Assembly: GCA_964459445.1 (NCBI GenBank)
Contig: CAYWMP010000001.1
Span: 65,460-129,459, forward strand
Origin: CAYWMP01 sp964459445
GTDB taxonomy: Bacteria; Desulfobacterota; DSM-4660; Desulfatiglandales; HGW-15
Length of the DNA: 64,000 nt
Direction: 5' to 3'
Positions 44,820 through 53,672 of the stretch are shown here, one piece after another. The notes beneath the pieces are model-generated. The model was not told the DNA's origin. It saw only the letters and a list, made by a program, of their open reading frames with translations, and searched no databases. The position numbers were made by a program, and so were the translations under genes. Numbering within the stretch: the first letter of the stretch is position 1; each line of letters starts with the position of its first letter.

Positions 44820-44847
44820 AACATAACAAAATCCCTCACCCTGTCAA
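44820..44847 (-). promoter_or_regulatory. Probable sigma-70 promoter of the hdrA-flx operon
   Basis: Minus strand -35 TTGACA (44847-44842), 16-bp spacer, -10 TATGTT (44825-44820), giving a leader of roughly 110 nt before the hdrA ATG. Confidence 0.55.
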
Positions 44848-45005
44848 GGGAATTCTTCTTTCATGAGGTGTGGTTGCAAAAAAGTATAAATGCAGGAATT
44901 CCAAGGCCTTTGTCAAGGAAAATGCCCTTGAAGCCGGCGGTTACCACATGTTAGACTGCTTTGCCTACGGAAATTCCCCTTATGCCTCGCCGAGGAAGCC
45001 AGTTT

Positions 45006-46583
45006 ATGTCCGGAGATAAATCCTCTTTTTTAAATATCGCCCTCATTGGCGGCGGAACCTACTGCACCGAAATTCTTGAAAAAAGCGCCGTAGATTACAA
45101 GAAAGAGGAGGTCAATGCCCATATCGTGGCCGTCGCCGATCCGGATCCTGAGAGTCCTGGCATCCAGGCTGCGCGAAGGCTCGGACTCAGAACCCTTTCT
45201 GATTATCACGACCTATACCTTCCCGAACAGGAAATCGACCTCCTCGTTCTTTTGACTTCGGATCAGGGCATCCTTGATGATGTCTTAAATACAAAACCTC
45301 CCCATATTCGGGTTCAGGCCTATCATGTTCTTGAGTTCTTCTGGAAACTTATCGGAGTCGAGGAACGTAAACTGCGGGAGAGAAATGAAGAGGTCGAGAC
45401 CATTCTGAATGGCATCCAGGAATTCATCATTGTGCTCAACCCGGACATGGAGGTCATGGAGGTCAATGAAACCTTCTTGGCCAAAAGGGGTTATAGCCGT
45501 GACGAAGTCATTGGTAAAAGGTGCCACGAGATATTTCAATTAACGGATTCGGATGGCCAATGCGAAGTCGATGTCTGTCCCCTCAAAGAGGTGATCAAAA
45601 ACAAAAGACCCTGCCAGCATATCCTGACGCGGAAGAATTCGGATGGGGAGCTTCGATACAATGAAGTCACTATTTTTCCCATTTGGGAGAAAAGCGGTAA
45701 GATCTCCAAATTCATTGAAATAAGTCGCGATGTGACCGACCGTATGAGGGAGGAAGAAGAAATCACCCAACAGTTAGAGGAAATGGTCGAGGAAAGAACG
45801 CGTCAACTCAAAGAAACCCACGCAAAACTCCTCCATCAAGATAAAATGGCCTCCCTTGGAAAGCTATCCGCCTCCGTGGTTCATGAAATCAACAATCCGA
45901 TTGCAGGTATGCTGAATTTCGTCATGCTGATGAGACGCATGCTGGGCGAAGGCCCTATCGGGCAAAGTGAGGGCAATCAATTCGATCAGTATTTAGGCCT
46001 TATGGAGACGGAGACCCGGCGAATTAGCCGAATTGTTTCCAATCTGCTTGCATTCTCCCGACAGTCCAAGATTGAACGAAAACCCGTGGACCTTAATAGA
46101 ATCGTCGAAAAAACGCTCCTTCTCAATTCCAATCTTCTCAAAATCAACAATGTCACGGTTCAAAAAAGACTTGATGAGAACTTGCCCGAGCTTACCGGTT
46201 CGGAGGATCAGCTCCAACAGGTCTTTATGAATCTAATATCCAACACCGTGGAGGCCCTTGAACCTAAAGGGGGGGGAACCTTGAGTATCGAAACCAAGGC
46301 CCTTAAAAAGGAGAACAAAATCAAAATCTCCTTCCAAGATTCAGGGATAGGGGTGCCTGAGGAAAATCTGCCGATGCTTTTTGAACCGTTTTTCACGACA
46401 AAAAGAATCGGCAAAGGTGTCGGACTGGGGCTGTCCGTCGTTTACGGCATCATCGAGGAACTCGGCGGGTCCATACGTGTTGATTCGGAAATAGAAAAGG
46501 GAACCACCTTTATTGTAGAGCTTCCCGTGGATCAGGTGAATGAAACTGGCGATCTTCAAGGAGAATTCCATGGCCGGCACTAA
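45006..46583 (+). CDS. Sensor histidine kinase with N-terminal Rossmann and PAS domains
   Basis: 525 aa from 45006. The N-terminus is a NAD(P)-binding-like fold (NIALIGGGTYCTEILEKSAV then AHIVAVADPDPESPGIQAAR), about residues 10-115. A PAS domain follows with EFIIVLNPDMEVMEVNETFL and HEIFQLTDSDGQCEVDVCPL. A coiled coil leads to the HisKA H-box ASVVHEINNPIAGMLNFVML (His near residue 288) and HATPase_c with DSGIGVPEENLPMLFEPFF and GKGVGLGLSVVYG. It has no transmembrane segment, so it is a cytosolic, probably redox or dinucleotide sensor. Divergent from hdrA and overlapping the response-regulator gene by 14 bp. Confidence 0.88.
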   Translation: MSGDKSSFLNIALIGGGTYCTEILEKSAVDYKKEEVNAHIVAVADPDPESPGIQAARRLGLRTLSDYHDLYLPEQEIDLLVLLTSDQGILDDVLNTKPPHIRVQAYHVLEFFWKLIGVEERKLRERNEEVETILNGIQEFIIVLNPDMEVMEVNETFLAKRGYSRDEVIGKRCHEIFQLTDSDGQCEVDVCPLKEVIKNKRPCQHILTRKNSDGELRYNEVTIFPIWEKSGKISKFIEISRDVTDRMREEEEITQQLEEMVEERTRQLKETHAKLLHQDKMASLGKLSASVVHEINNPIAGMLNFVMLMRRMLGEGPIGQSEGNQFDQYLGLMETETRRISRIVSNLLAFSRQSKIERKPVDLNRIVEKTLLLNSNLLKINNVTVQKRLDENLPELTGSEDQLQQVFMNLISNTVEALEPKGGGTLSIETKALKKENKIKISFQDSGIGVPEENLPMLFEPFFTTKRIGKGVGLGLSVVYGIIEELGGSIRVDSEIEKGTTFIVELPVDQVNETGDLQGEFHGRH

Positions 46584-47913
46584 AATACTGATTGTAGATG
46601 ATGAATTGATCATGCGGGAGTCCTTGGCTGGTTGGCTCAGGCGTGACGGATACGGCGTCCATACCGCCTCTAGTGGCGAAGAGGCCCTCGGCAAAATAGA
46701 GGAAACCCGATTTGATATCCTTCTTGTCGATATCAAGATGGAAGGGTTGAGCGGTCTTGATGTATTAAGGCAGGTTAAAGAGGATGATCCCGATGTGGCC
46801 GTTATCATGATTACCGCTTACGGCTCCATATCCACGGCCATTGAGGCCATGAAAAACGGCGCCTTTGATTACCTTCTCAAGCCCTTTGACCCCAATGAAT
46901 TGGGCGTCCTGGTTGAAAAGATCGTCGAACATCAGGCCCGGGACCTAGAGACCCAATATCTTAGGGAACAGCACAAGGACAGAACCCGATTCGAAAGCAT
47001 GATCGGCCAGTCAATGGCAATCCAAGAGGTTTTCGATCTCATCCAAGACATCGCCCCAACGGATTCGACCATCTTGATTACCGGTGAAACGGGTACCGGA
47101 AAAGGTCTGGCTGCCAAGGCCATCCACACCCATAGCCTCCGTTGCGACGGGCCTTTTGTGGTCGTCAATTGCGGCGCCTTTCCTGAACATCTTCTGGAAA
47201 GCGAACTTTTCGGATATCAAAAGGGGGCATTCACGGATGCCAAAACCACGAAAAAGGGCCGGCTTGAGTTGGCCCACGGCGGGACGCTCTTTCTGGATGA
47301 GATCGGAGAGATAAGTATGCGAATGCAGATCGACCTCCTCAGGGTTCTCGAAGACCGCGTCTTTTATCGGGTCGGCGGAACGCAGCCTATTGAAGCGGAT
47401 TTCCGCGTCATAGCGGCCACGAATAAGGACTTGGAGAATGCCATCAAGAAAAGAAGTTTCAGGGAAGATCTATTCTACCGCCTTAATGTGATTTCCTTCG
47501 CCATGCCCCCTTTGCGCATCCGGAAAGAGGACATTCCTCTTTTGGCGGAGCACTTTTTAAGGCGTTTCGCCCAGGAGACCAACAAATCCATAGATCACGT
47601 CAGTCGTGAGGCACTAGACGAAATGATGCTTTATGAGTGGCCAGGAAACGTACGCGAACTCGAAAACGCGATAGAGCGGGCTGTCGTGGTCGGCAAGACA
47701 CGCAGCATACTCCCTGAGTGCCTGCCCATATTCAACCGCGACGAGATGATAGGCCCCTGCGATCGGACATTGAAAGAGGTGGAACGAACCCATCTTGTCA
47801 ATATCCTCAATGAGAACCAATGGAATATCCGGAGAAGTGCCGAAATCCTAGGTATTGATCGCTCGACGCTCTATAACAAAATCAAACGCTATCAGATCCA
47901 AAGACCAAGTTGA
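46570..47913 (+). CDS. Sigma-54-dependent response regulator (NtrC family)
   Basis: 447 aa. The receiver domain has ILIVDDELIM and phospho-Asp in DILLVDIKMEG; Lys in YLLKPFDPNE. The AAA+ domain has Walker A GETGTGKGLAAKAIH, the sigma-54 loop GAFTDA (canonical GAFTGA, Gly to Asp at position 5), GGTLFLDEIGEI and R-finger region. The Fis-type HTH ends in NIRRSAEILGIDRSTLYNKI. The start at 46570 is backed by AAGGAG. Cognate partner of the upstream kinase. Candidate targets include the sigma-54 promoter at 50883-50898. Confidence 0.93.
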   Translation: MAGTKILIVDDELIMRESLAGWLRRDGYGVHTASSGEEALGKIEETRFDILLVDIKMEGLSGLDVLRQVKEDDPDVAVIMITAYGSISTAIEAMKNGAFDYLLKPFDPNELGVLVEKIVEHQARDLETQYLREQHKDRTRFESMIGQSMAIQEVFDLIQDIAPTDSTILITGETGTGKGLAAKAIHTHSLRCDGPFVVVNCGAFPEHLLESELFGYQKGAFTDAKTTKKGRLELAHGGTLFLDEIGEISMRMQIDLLRVLEDRVFYRVGGTQPIEADFRVIAATNKDLENAIKKRSFREDLFYRLNVISFAMPPLRIRKEDIPLLAEHFLRRFAQETNKSIDHVSREALDEMMLYEWPGNVRELENAIERAVVVGKTRSILPECLPIFNRDEMIGPCDRTLKEVERTHLVNILNENQWNIRRSAEILGIDRSTLYNKIKRYQIQRPS

Positions 47914-48179
47914 TTTCTGTGCAGTTGAAACTTAAGCGCTTTGAAGGCGTATCCGATAAATCGGGGGCTCGGGGATCTCTTGGAAGGGACGAACTCGATT
48001 CAGTGAGCTGCTATTTGCACGCCTCCTTAGCATGGCGGGCGGCGAACCACCGCCAAAACGTGCCTGGAGAAGATTTATGAATCCCCTGAAGGGGTCCCCC
48101 GCCCGCTAACTGGCAAAGTCCTATGCACAACCAAGAAGCCCTTTCGTCCCTGTAAAGAGATTGCTGAGGCCCCGCATAT
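47914..48179. other. Intergenic region before archaemetzincin gene
   Basis: No gene. The start (AAGCGCTTTGAAGGCGTATC then GGGGGCTCGGGGAT, about 47933-47976) resembles the sequence after the gene ending at 37930 (AAGCGCTTTTAAAGCGTGTT then GGGGGCTCAGGGGAT), suggesting another dispersed repeat. A GGCGGGCGGCG/CCGCC hairpin lies near 48033-48056. Confidence 0.4.
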
Positions 48180-48773
48180 TTGAAAAGGGCTAAATTGATA
48201 CTCCCTCAGGAAAAAACCATCACCATTTCCCCCATCGGCATTCTTGATGAAATCCTCATCAAAGGCATCCGCCTGGAGATCAATAGGGTATTTGGTTTCG
48301 GGACGGAAATTGAAATTCTCCTCGATAATATTGATTTCGCCTTTGACACAACCCGAAATCAATACCATTCCACGGCTGTACTGGAAAAACTGGCGGACTT
48401 GGCGTCTCCCAAGGCTGTCAAAATCCTCGCTATAACCGAGGTCGATCTCTTTATTCCAATCCTGACCCATGTCTATGGGGAGGCCCAGTTGGGGGGCAAG
48501 GCATGCATCATCTCCACGAAACGATTGAGTGATGAGTCTCCCAGCCTCGCCAACCCGGGGGGAGTATTTGGTCGCGCGAAAAAGGAGGCGATTCATGAAT
48601 TGGGTCATACCTTCGGGCTTCGCCACTGTCGCGACCATGCCTGCATCATGCACTATTGTCGCAGTATCAAAGATGTGGATCGCAAAACGGATCAACTTTG
48701 TCGGTATTGCAGTGTTTTGTTGGATGATGAATTGAAGAGAATGATGAAGAAAGGCCAAGGGCAAGAGGAATGA
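48180..48773 (+). CDS. amzA: Archaemetzincin-type zinc protease
   Basis: 197 aa. The metzincin core is complete: HELGHTFGLRHCRDHACIMH followed by YCRSIKDVDRKTDQLCRYC. It gives the HExxHxxGxxH zinc ligands plus the four extra cysteines (CxxxxCxM, CxxC) that define archaemetzincins and bind a second zinc. N-terminal LILPQEKTITISPIGILDE is typical. The start is TTG; I see no strong ribosome-binding site. The substrate is unknown in bacteria. Follows the response-regulator gene by about 270 bp. Confidence 0.9.
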   Translation: MKRAKLILPQEKTITISPIGILDEILIKGIRLEINRVFGFGTEIEILLDNIDFAFDTTRNQYHSTAVLEKLADLASPKAVKILAITEVDLFIPILTHVYGEAQLGGKACIISTKRLSDESPSLANPGGVFGRAKKEAIHELGHTFGLRHCRDHACIMHYCRSIKDVDRKTDQLCRYCSVLLDDELKRMMKKGQGQEE

Positions 48774-48792
48774 GCGTCGCTCCGAGACAATA

Positions 48793-49725
48793 TTAGGTTG
48801 ATGTTTTCAAAAACAATTTCGTCAACCGACGCCATCCGAGTTCGGGCATGTGCCCGTAGATGTCATCCCCAAAATGGCCGCCATCTGCCGCTAGAGGTCC
48901 CGCAACGTCTTCAATAGTACGATGAAGCTGTTCCACCTCATTTTTGATGAAGTCCTTTGACTCCTTTTGGATCATGAGTCCTCTGATGTCTTTTCGGAGG
49001 GTTTTGGTGTGAACCCTCATGATCCATCCATCAGAGAAGGCGTCTTCGGATTTCTTGGTCCCATGTTCCCTGGGCTCCGGGTTTATGGCCGTTACGACGC
49101 CGGTTACCGGCGACATTACTTTGGCCTTTTGATTATCTCTAATGATGGTGATATCTCCCCGACCCTGCTTCACCTCTTTTCCCATAAGCGGCGCTTCAAC
49201 ATGATCAAAAGGCCCCAATAGACGGGAAGCGAAATCATCAATTCCCACTCTCACCGTGGCGCCCTCTTCCATCTTGATCCACGTATGCCCCTCGTGCAGG
49301 TAATACCCATGTGGAATCTTAAACCCTTCCACATCGAGCAATTGCACCGGTCTTACACTCGCATGCACCGTGTATTCGTCATAAAAGTATTGATCGAACT
49401 CGCAATCAACGCACCGATAGTCGTTCGTGCAAGTCCTAAAATTAATTCGACCCTTCATGTGGTGGATGCAGGGACGCTTTGCCCTGGGAAGGCCTCTCAT
49501 TTTGTCTTTCCAGGACACAACCCTTGCTCGCTTACCCTTGGGAGCCTGACCCGACTCGCTCAACGAGAGATTTTCATCAACCACACCCTGCATGGCCCTG
49601 TCGTACCGGCACTCGGGACATTGATAATCGATTTCACAGAATTTTCTGCTGACCACGCCGGCCTGCATCCAAACACAGGGGCGTCCGCCCATTGCTCTCC
49701 GGTTTTCTAATCGGGTTGATTGCAT
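48793..49725 (-). CDS. Cysteine-rich H-protein-fold protein 1
   Basis: 310 aa. Two copies of a cysteine motif: PCVWMQAGVVSRKFCEIDYQ with CPECRYDRAM, and PCIHHMKGRINFRTCTNDYR with CVDCEFDQYF. An H-protein-like (GcvH) domain follows with HEGHTWIKMEEGATVRVGID and MSPVTGVVTAINPEPREHG. In real GcvH the lipoyl Lys sits 8 residues before the P of the (S/A)P turn; here that position is Asn, so the domain should not be lipoylated. The C-terminal helical region ends in EDVAGPLAADGGHFGDDIYG. Probably co-transcribed with the paralogue upstream (105 bp). Role unknown. Confidence 0.75.
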   Translation of the reverse strand: MQSTRLENRRAMGGRPCVWMQAGVVSRKFCEIDYQCPECRYDRAMQGVVDENLSLSESGQAPKGKRARVVSWKDKMRGLPRAKRPCIHHMKGRINFRTCTNDYRCVDCEFDQYFYDEYTVHASVRPVQLLDVEGFKIPHGYYLHEGHTWIKMEEGATVRVGIDDFASRLLGPFDHVEAPLMGKEVKQGRGDITIIRDNQKAKVMSPVTGVVTAINPEPREHGTKKSEDAFSDGWIMRVHTKTLRKDIRGLMIQKESKDFIKNEVEQLHRTIEDVAGPLAADGGHFGDDIYGHMPELGWRRLTKLFLKTST

Positions 49726-49830
49726 TTTGTTCCACCCCTTATAGGATTCGAGTTAATGATTTTTGGTTATTCGTGGTGGTGATGTTCGACGCCTTTTACG
49801 GATAACCATAAACCGATAACTCCTAACAGA

Positions 49831-50832
49831 TCAGTCCGTCTTTAAGAAAGTCTTGGTCAGGTTGCTCCAGCCAAGATCCGGTATGTTTCCGTAAATATCG
49901 TTTGTTAGATAACCGCCGTCCGCAGCCAGAGGACCGGCAACCTCTTCAATCATCCCTTCCAGCTGTCCGACTTCTCCGTTGATCCAATCGAGGCTATTGC
50001 GATCGTCCATGAGCTTCTTTACAGTGCCTTTGATGTCCGGGGTTCTTACCGTAAATAGCCACCCATTCTCGTAGGGCTCATGGTTGGTCAACACCGGCTT
50101 TTCTCTCACCTCTGAATTCACTTCAACGATGACCCCGCCAACGGGCGACAGGACATCTGCCAGATTGTCTTTTCGCTTCAAGCCCCACCCAACGGCATTC
50201 TGATCCAATTCCTTTCCCATTAGAGGAAGCTCGAAGGTGTCGGCCTCGCCCAGGAGCCGTTGAGAGAAGTCATCCATTCCGATGCGAATATAGCCACCGC
50301 TTTCAATGCGAGCCCAGGTGTGACCGTTGTGAAAATAATAGCCCATGGGGATCTTGAATCCTTTTATGTCCTGAACTTCATAAGGATGGCTACTGGTTTT
50401 TACTGTCCAAACATCCTCAAAGAATTGATCGAAATCGCAATTATGGCATTCATAATCATAGGCGCATAATCTCTTATCAATGCGGTTGGTCAGACTGTGG
50501 CGACAGATCCTGTCTATGCTGTCCCTTCTCCTCATGGCATCCTGCCAGCTCGATTGCTTTCCCCTCTCAACTTGTTTTAACATCCCTTGGTCATATTTGC
50601 AGGTGGTGCAATCATAGAAATTGGCGCAATTTTTGAAATTCACAACGCCGGCCTGCATCCAAAGGCATGGGTTAGCGGCCTTTGCACTTTTGTCTGGCTT
50701 GACCATCCAAACCTGACCACCCAGCACTGACCCGATCTCCTGACCGGCCCCTAGATCGCTCCCGCTGCCTTTTCGATAAGACGACCCGTAGCCTACCTGA
50801 CTTCTTCGATTTTCATTGACTATCTCTCCCAT
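49831..50832 (-). CDS. Cysteine-rich H-protein-fold protein 2
   Basis: 333 aa, paralogue of the downstream gene over its whole length: PCLWMQAGVVNFKNCANFYD with CTTCKYDQGM, then ICRHSLTNRIDKRLCAYDYE with CHNCDFDQFF, then the H-protein domain YYFHNGHTWARIESGGYIRI and LSPVGGVIVEVNSEVREKP. At the lipoyl position (8 residues before that P) is Asp, not Lys. The C-terminus EEVAGPLAADGGYLTNDIYG is shared. A sigma-54 promoter lies 50 bp upstream (50883-50898), and a NtrC-type activator is encoded about 3 kb away. Function unknown. Confidence 0.78.
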   Translation of the reverse strand: MGEIVNENRRSQVGYGSSYRKGSGSDLGAGQEIGSVLGGQVWMVKPDKSAKAANPCLWMQAGVVNFKNCANFYDCTTCKYDQGMLKQVERGKQSSWQDAMRRRDSIDRICRHSLTNRIDKRLCAYDYECHNCDFDQFFEDVWTVKTSSHPYEVQDIKGFKIPMGYYFHNGHTWARIESGGYIRIGMDDFSQRLLGEADTFELPLMGKELDQNAVGWGLKRKDNLADVLSPVGGVIVEVNSEVREKPVLTNHEPYENGWLFTVRTPDIKGTVKKLMDDRNSLDWINGEVGQLEGMIEEVAGPLAADGGYLTNDIYGNIPDLGWSNLTKTFLKTD

Positions 50833-50882
50833 TTTCTCACTCCTTATTCACCGTTTTATGAAGTCGTTTTGGCTATATATAG

Positions 50883-50898
50883 AGCAACGCCTGTGCCA
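50883..50898 (-). promoter_or_regulatory. Sigma-54 promoter of the H-protein-like pair
   Basis: Minus strand TGGCACAGGCGTTGCT, matching TGGCAC-N5-TTGCT with GG and GC in exact register. It is 50 bp upstream of the start codon at 50832. Confidence 0.8.
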
Positions 50899-51159
50899 TA
50901 GTTTTTTCGGATGCTGCAGATAAATGCAAACCTATTGATAATACGAACAAAACTTGTTAATGATTTCGTACTTAGATAGCAGATAACTTTACATTGCATG
51001 TCCTGCAGTGTCGAAATTTTCCACATTGGCATTCAGATACTCGTGAGCAAAATATGACAAATTCCTTTTTTTCTATGTTATATTAAACATTTATATTTAT
51101 GTGGATTTTTTCGACATACCATTCTCATATTTCTACATTAAACAAACCAAGGAATCCAA

Positions 51160-53442
51160 ATGAGAGGCAAAGCATTTAAATCGAGCGCGCAAAATGACAA
51201 AAAGCGCTATATGCGAAGATGGGTCGCTACCATCCTTTACACGCTTTTTATCTATGCCACGCTACCTCTATTTCCAACTCTCTGGGGGTTTGCAACCCAG
51301 CTTTTCCCTATTGGCGTGAAAGCCCTTGCCTACGGATTTGTTCCTTTCTTGGGATTCTTGTTTTTTGCCTATTTCCTATTTATCAAAAAAGAGAGAGAAC
51401 CCTTTTTTTATGTCTGGACCTCACTCTTTGCCCTATCCCATGGGCCTGTGCTTTATTTTTATTGCGAATTTACAGCAGAACGTTTTCACTTTGCAGAATA
51501 TGGCCTTCTTGTCCTTCTGACCTACCGCTGCTTGAAGCTGCGTATGAACAGTTTGTGGATCTATCCTGTCATCATGGCCTATACCTTTGCTGTCGGGTTT
51601 GTGGACGAGATCATTCAGGGCATTCTGCCAAACAGGGCTTATGAATTTAAAGACATCACCATAAACTGGGCTGCCTGTTTTTTGGCAACCGGACTAATTG
51701 CTGGGGTAACTTGGAAGGGATTCGCGTCCGCTGCAATTCGCCCGAAACTCAGGACATGGGCTGTTGCGATTGCCCTGTTAATGGTTGCGGGAAATGGTGC
51801 GCTGTTTTATCAGAAATATTGGCGCCCGCCGCTAAATGTGATTCTCCTGTCCGTTGATACCTTCCGGCCGGACCACTTGCGCAGCTATGGTTATCATCGA
51901 AAAACAACGCCCTTTCTCGATATGCTGGCCGCGAAAGGGGTTCTTTTCAAAAACGTCATCAGTTCAGCCCCTTGGACCTCTCCCGGGATGATTTCGCTTT
52001 TCACCGGACTCTACCCTACATCCCATGGTGTCGAGGCTAGAGGAAGATCTTTGCTGCAGGGAACACCGACTCTTTTCAAAATTTCCAAAGAAAATGGATT
52101 CAAAGTCCCAAATATAGCCTATCTTACGGAAATTCTTAATTTTGCCAATTTGGGTTTAGGCCCCAAACAGGACGCATATTTCGAAAAGGCGGCGGAACCG
52201 GGTGATGAGCTTCTAGAATGGCTTGATGATCATCATCGCAATCAGTTCTTTGTTTGGTATCACTATCGATTCCTGCATCTACCCTACGACCCGGATAAAC
52301 CCCATCGAATTTTTCTTACGGATCAGATGAAAAGGGATCTGGATTCTGAGAACTTGAGGACTGTTCGAAGGGAGTCTGTGATTCCCTATGGCAGCGTTAA
52401 CTTCACGAAAGAAGAAGCTGAAACCGTAAAGGCACTCTATGACGGCCAGTTAAAAGCGCTCGACGAGTTCATTAGTAGGCTCTATAGCAGAATGACGAGG
52501 TGGAAACTGCACCGTAACACCCTTTTAGTTATCACGGCTGACCATGGAGAGGAATTCTTCGAACATGGTTTCATTGGGCATGCCTCAACCGCCATTCATG
52601 CCACCATGTTTGATGAAGTACTCAAGATACCGCTTATCTTTTATGCCCCCTCTCGCCTGAAAGAGCGCCGAGTCATTGAAAAACAAGTCAGGCAGGTGGA
52701 TATCATGCCGACCATCCTGGATATTGTTGGGCTCCCCATCCCGGAATCCCTACATGGCGTGTCCTTGTTTCCCAAAATGAACGGTTTGAGTGGAGGGCCC
52801 CCTCTGCCAGCTATCAGCGAATCCGTCTCGGGAGGCTATCAAAGCAGTCCCGAGCAGGAGAAGGTTATGCTTCGGTCCTATCGTACAGAGGACTTTAAGC
52901 TAATCTGTAGGATCGATGGGAAAAAAGAGATCTGCCGGCTTTATGATCTAAAAAAAGATCCGGGTGAAAAGACGGATGTCTTTGACTCAGAAACGGCCAT
53001 TGGGTCTCATCTCAAAACAAAACTTGATGCTCAAATTGCCCAAATGCAGACGCAGCGACTGACCATGCTTTCAAAGGAAAACGCGCAATTCACACGTGAT
53101 CAAATCCCAAAGAATGCAAAACTTGAGAAAACTACGGTTCTATCTCCCAAAGGCAAGCAGGTGATTCAAATAAGCAAAATGGGTGGCAGGTTGGTTGTGA
53201 GTTGGACTGGAGATAAGAATCTTACGTATGTGATCGAGTATGATGTAGGGAAAGGCTGGCGAAACCTCAAGGGAACCATTCCGGTGCAGGGGAACAGCAA
53301 GACCTTCGGTCCCCTGCCAAAGGAAGCTTGGGAGCCTTTGCCCTATTGGAACCCCTATCGCATAAGGATCTCTCCCTACGGGCTTGAGGAGTATTGGAGC
53401 GATTGGGTTGAATTTAGTATTAAAACCTCAGAGGAGTCATAA
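51160..53442 (+). CDS. VanZ-like membrane domain fused to sulfatase-family hydrolase
   Basis: 760 aa. The first 200 residues hold five to six transmembrane helices and a VanZ-type motif (HFAEYGLLVLLTYRCL, VGFVDEIIQGILPNR). From about residue 225 comes an alkaline-phosphatase/sulfatase domain: LLSVDTFRPDHLRSYGYHRK, APWTSPGMISLFTGLYPTSH and ITADHGEEFFEHGFIGH. The nucleophile region lacks C/S-x-P-x-R, so it is not a formylglycine sulfatase; Thr or Ser of WTSP is the likely nucleophile, as in phosphoglycerol or phosphoethanolamine transferase-like enzymes. A C-terminal beta domain follows (about 640-755). Substrate unknown; envelope enzyme. Confidence 0.82.
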   Translation: MRGKAFKSSAQNDKKRYMRRWVATILYTLFIYATLPLFPTLWGFATQLFPIGVKALAYGFVPFLGFLFFAYFLFIKKEREPFFYVWTSLFALSHGPVLYFYCEFTAERFHFAEYGLLVLLTYRCLKLRMNSLWIYPVIMAYTFAVGFVDEIIQGILPNRAYEFKDITINWAACFLATGLIAGVTWKGFASAAIRPKLRTWAVAIALLMVAGNGALFYQKYWRPPLNVILLSVDTFRPDHLRSYGYHRKTTPFLDMLAAKGVLFKNVISSAPWTSPGMISLFTGLYPTSHGVEARGRSLLQGTPTLFKISKENGFKVPNIAYLTEILNFANLGLGPKQDAYFEKAAEPGDELLEWLDDHHRNQFFVWYHYRFLHLPYDPDKPHRIFLTDQMKRDLDSENLRTVRRESVIPYGSVNFTKEEAETVKALYDGQLKALDEFISRLYSRMTRWKLHRNTLLVITADHGEEFFEHGFIGHASTAIHATMFDEVLKIPLIFYAPSRLKERRVIEKQVRQVDIMPTILDIVGLPIPESLHGVSLFPKMNGLSGGPPLPAISESVSGGYQSSPEQEKVMLRSYRTEDFKLICRIDGKKEICRLYDLKKDPGEKTDVFDSETAIGSHLKTKLDAQIAQMQTQRLTMLSKENAQFTRDQIPKNAKLEKTTVLSPKGKQVIQISKMGGRLVVSWTGDKNLTYVIEYDVGKGWRNLKGTIPVQGNSKTFGPLPKEAWEPLPYWNPYRIRISPYGLEEYWSDWVEFSIKTSEES

Positions 53443-53672
53443 GGCCTCCCCATTTTTTCAGTTTCGGTGTTTTTGGGTTTGATATATATTTTTGACAAGA
53501 ATAGCAGATAGGTTCCACGTGTCAGGTCTCAGGAGCGAAGGTGCAGATTACTGAAACCTGAACACTGAAACCCGATACTGATATCAGGACCCAGAAATCT
53601 TGTTTATCCCGCAATCCTATCTAAAGGTTTTATGTTAGATGAACTGGCACGAACTTCGGAAGGGGGAACATC
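53443..53672. other. Intergenic region with low-complexity repeats
   Basis: Holds CTGAAACCTGAACACTGAAA (about 53561-53580), similar in style to words near 58950 and 59100. No gene. The macro-domain ribosome-binding site GGAAGGGGGAAC is at its end. Confidence 0.35.

Noticed and set aside
51160..53442. A formylglycine-dependent sulfatase
   Set aside because: The C/S-x-P-x-R motif is absent; the region reads WTSPGMIS.
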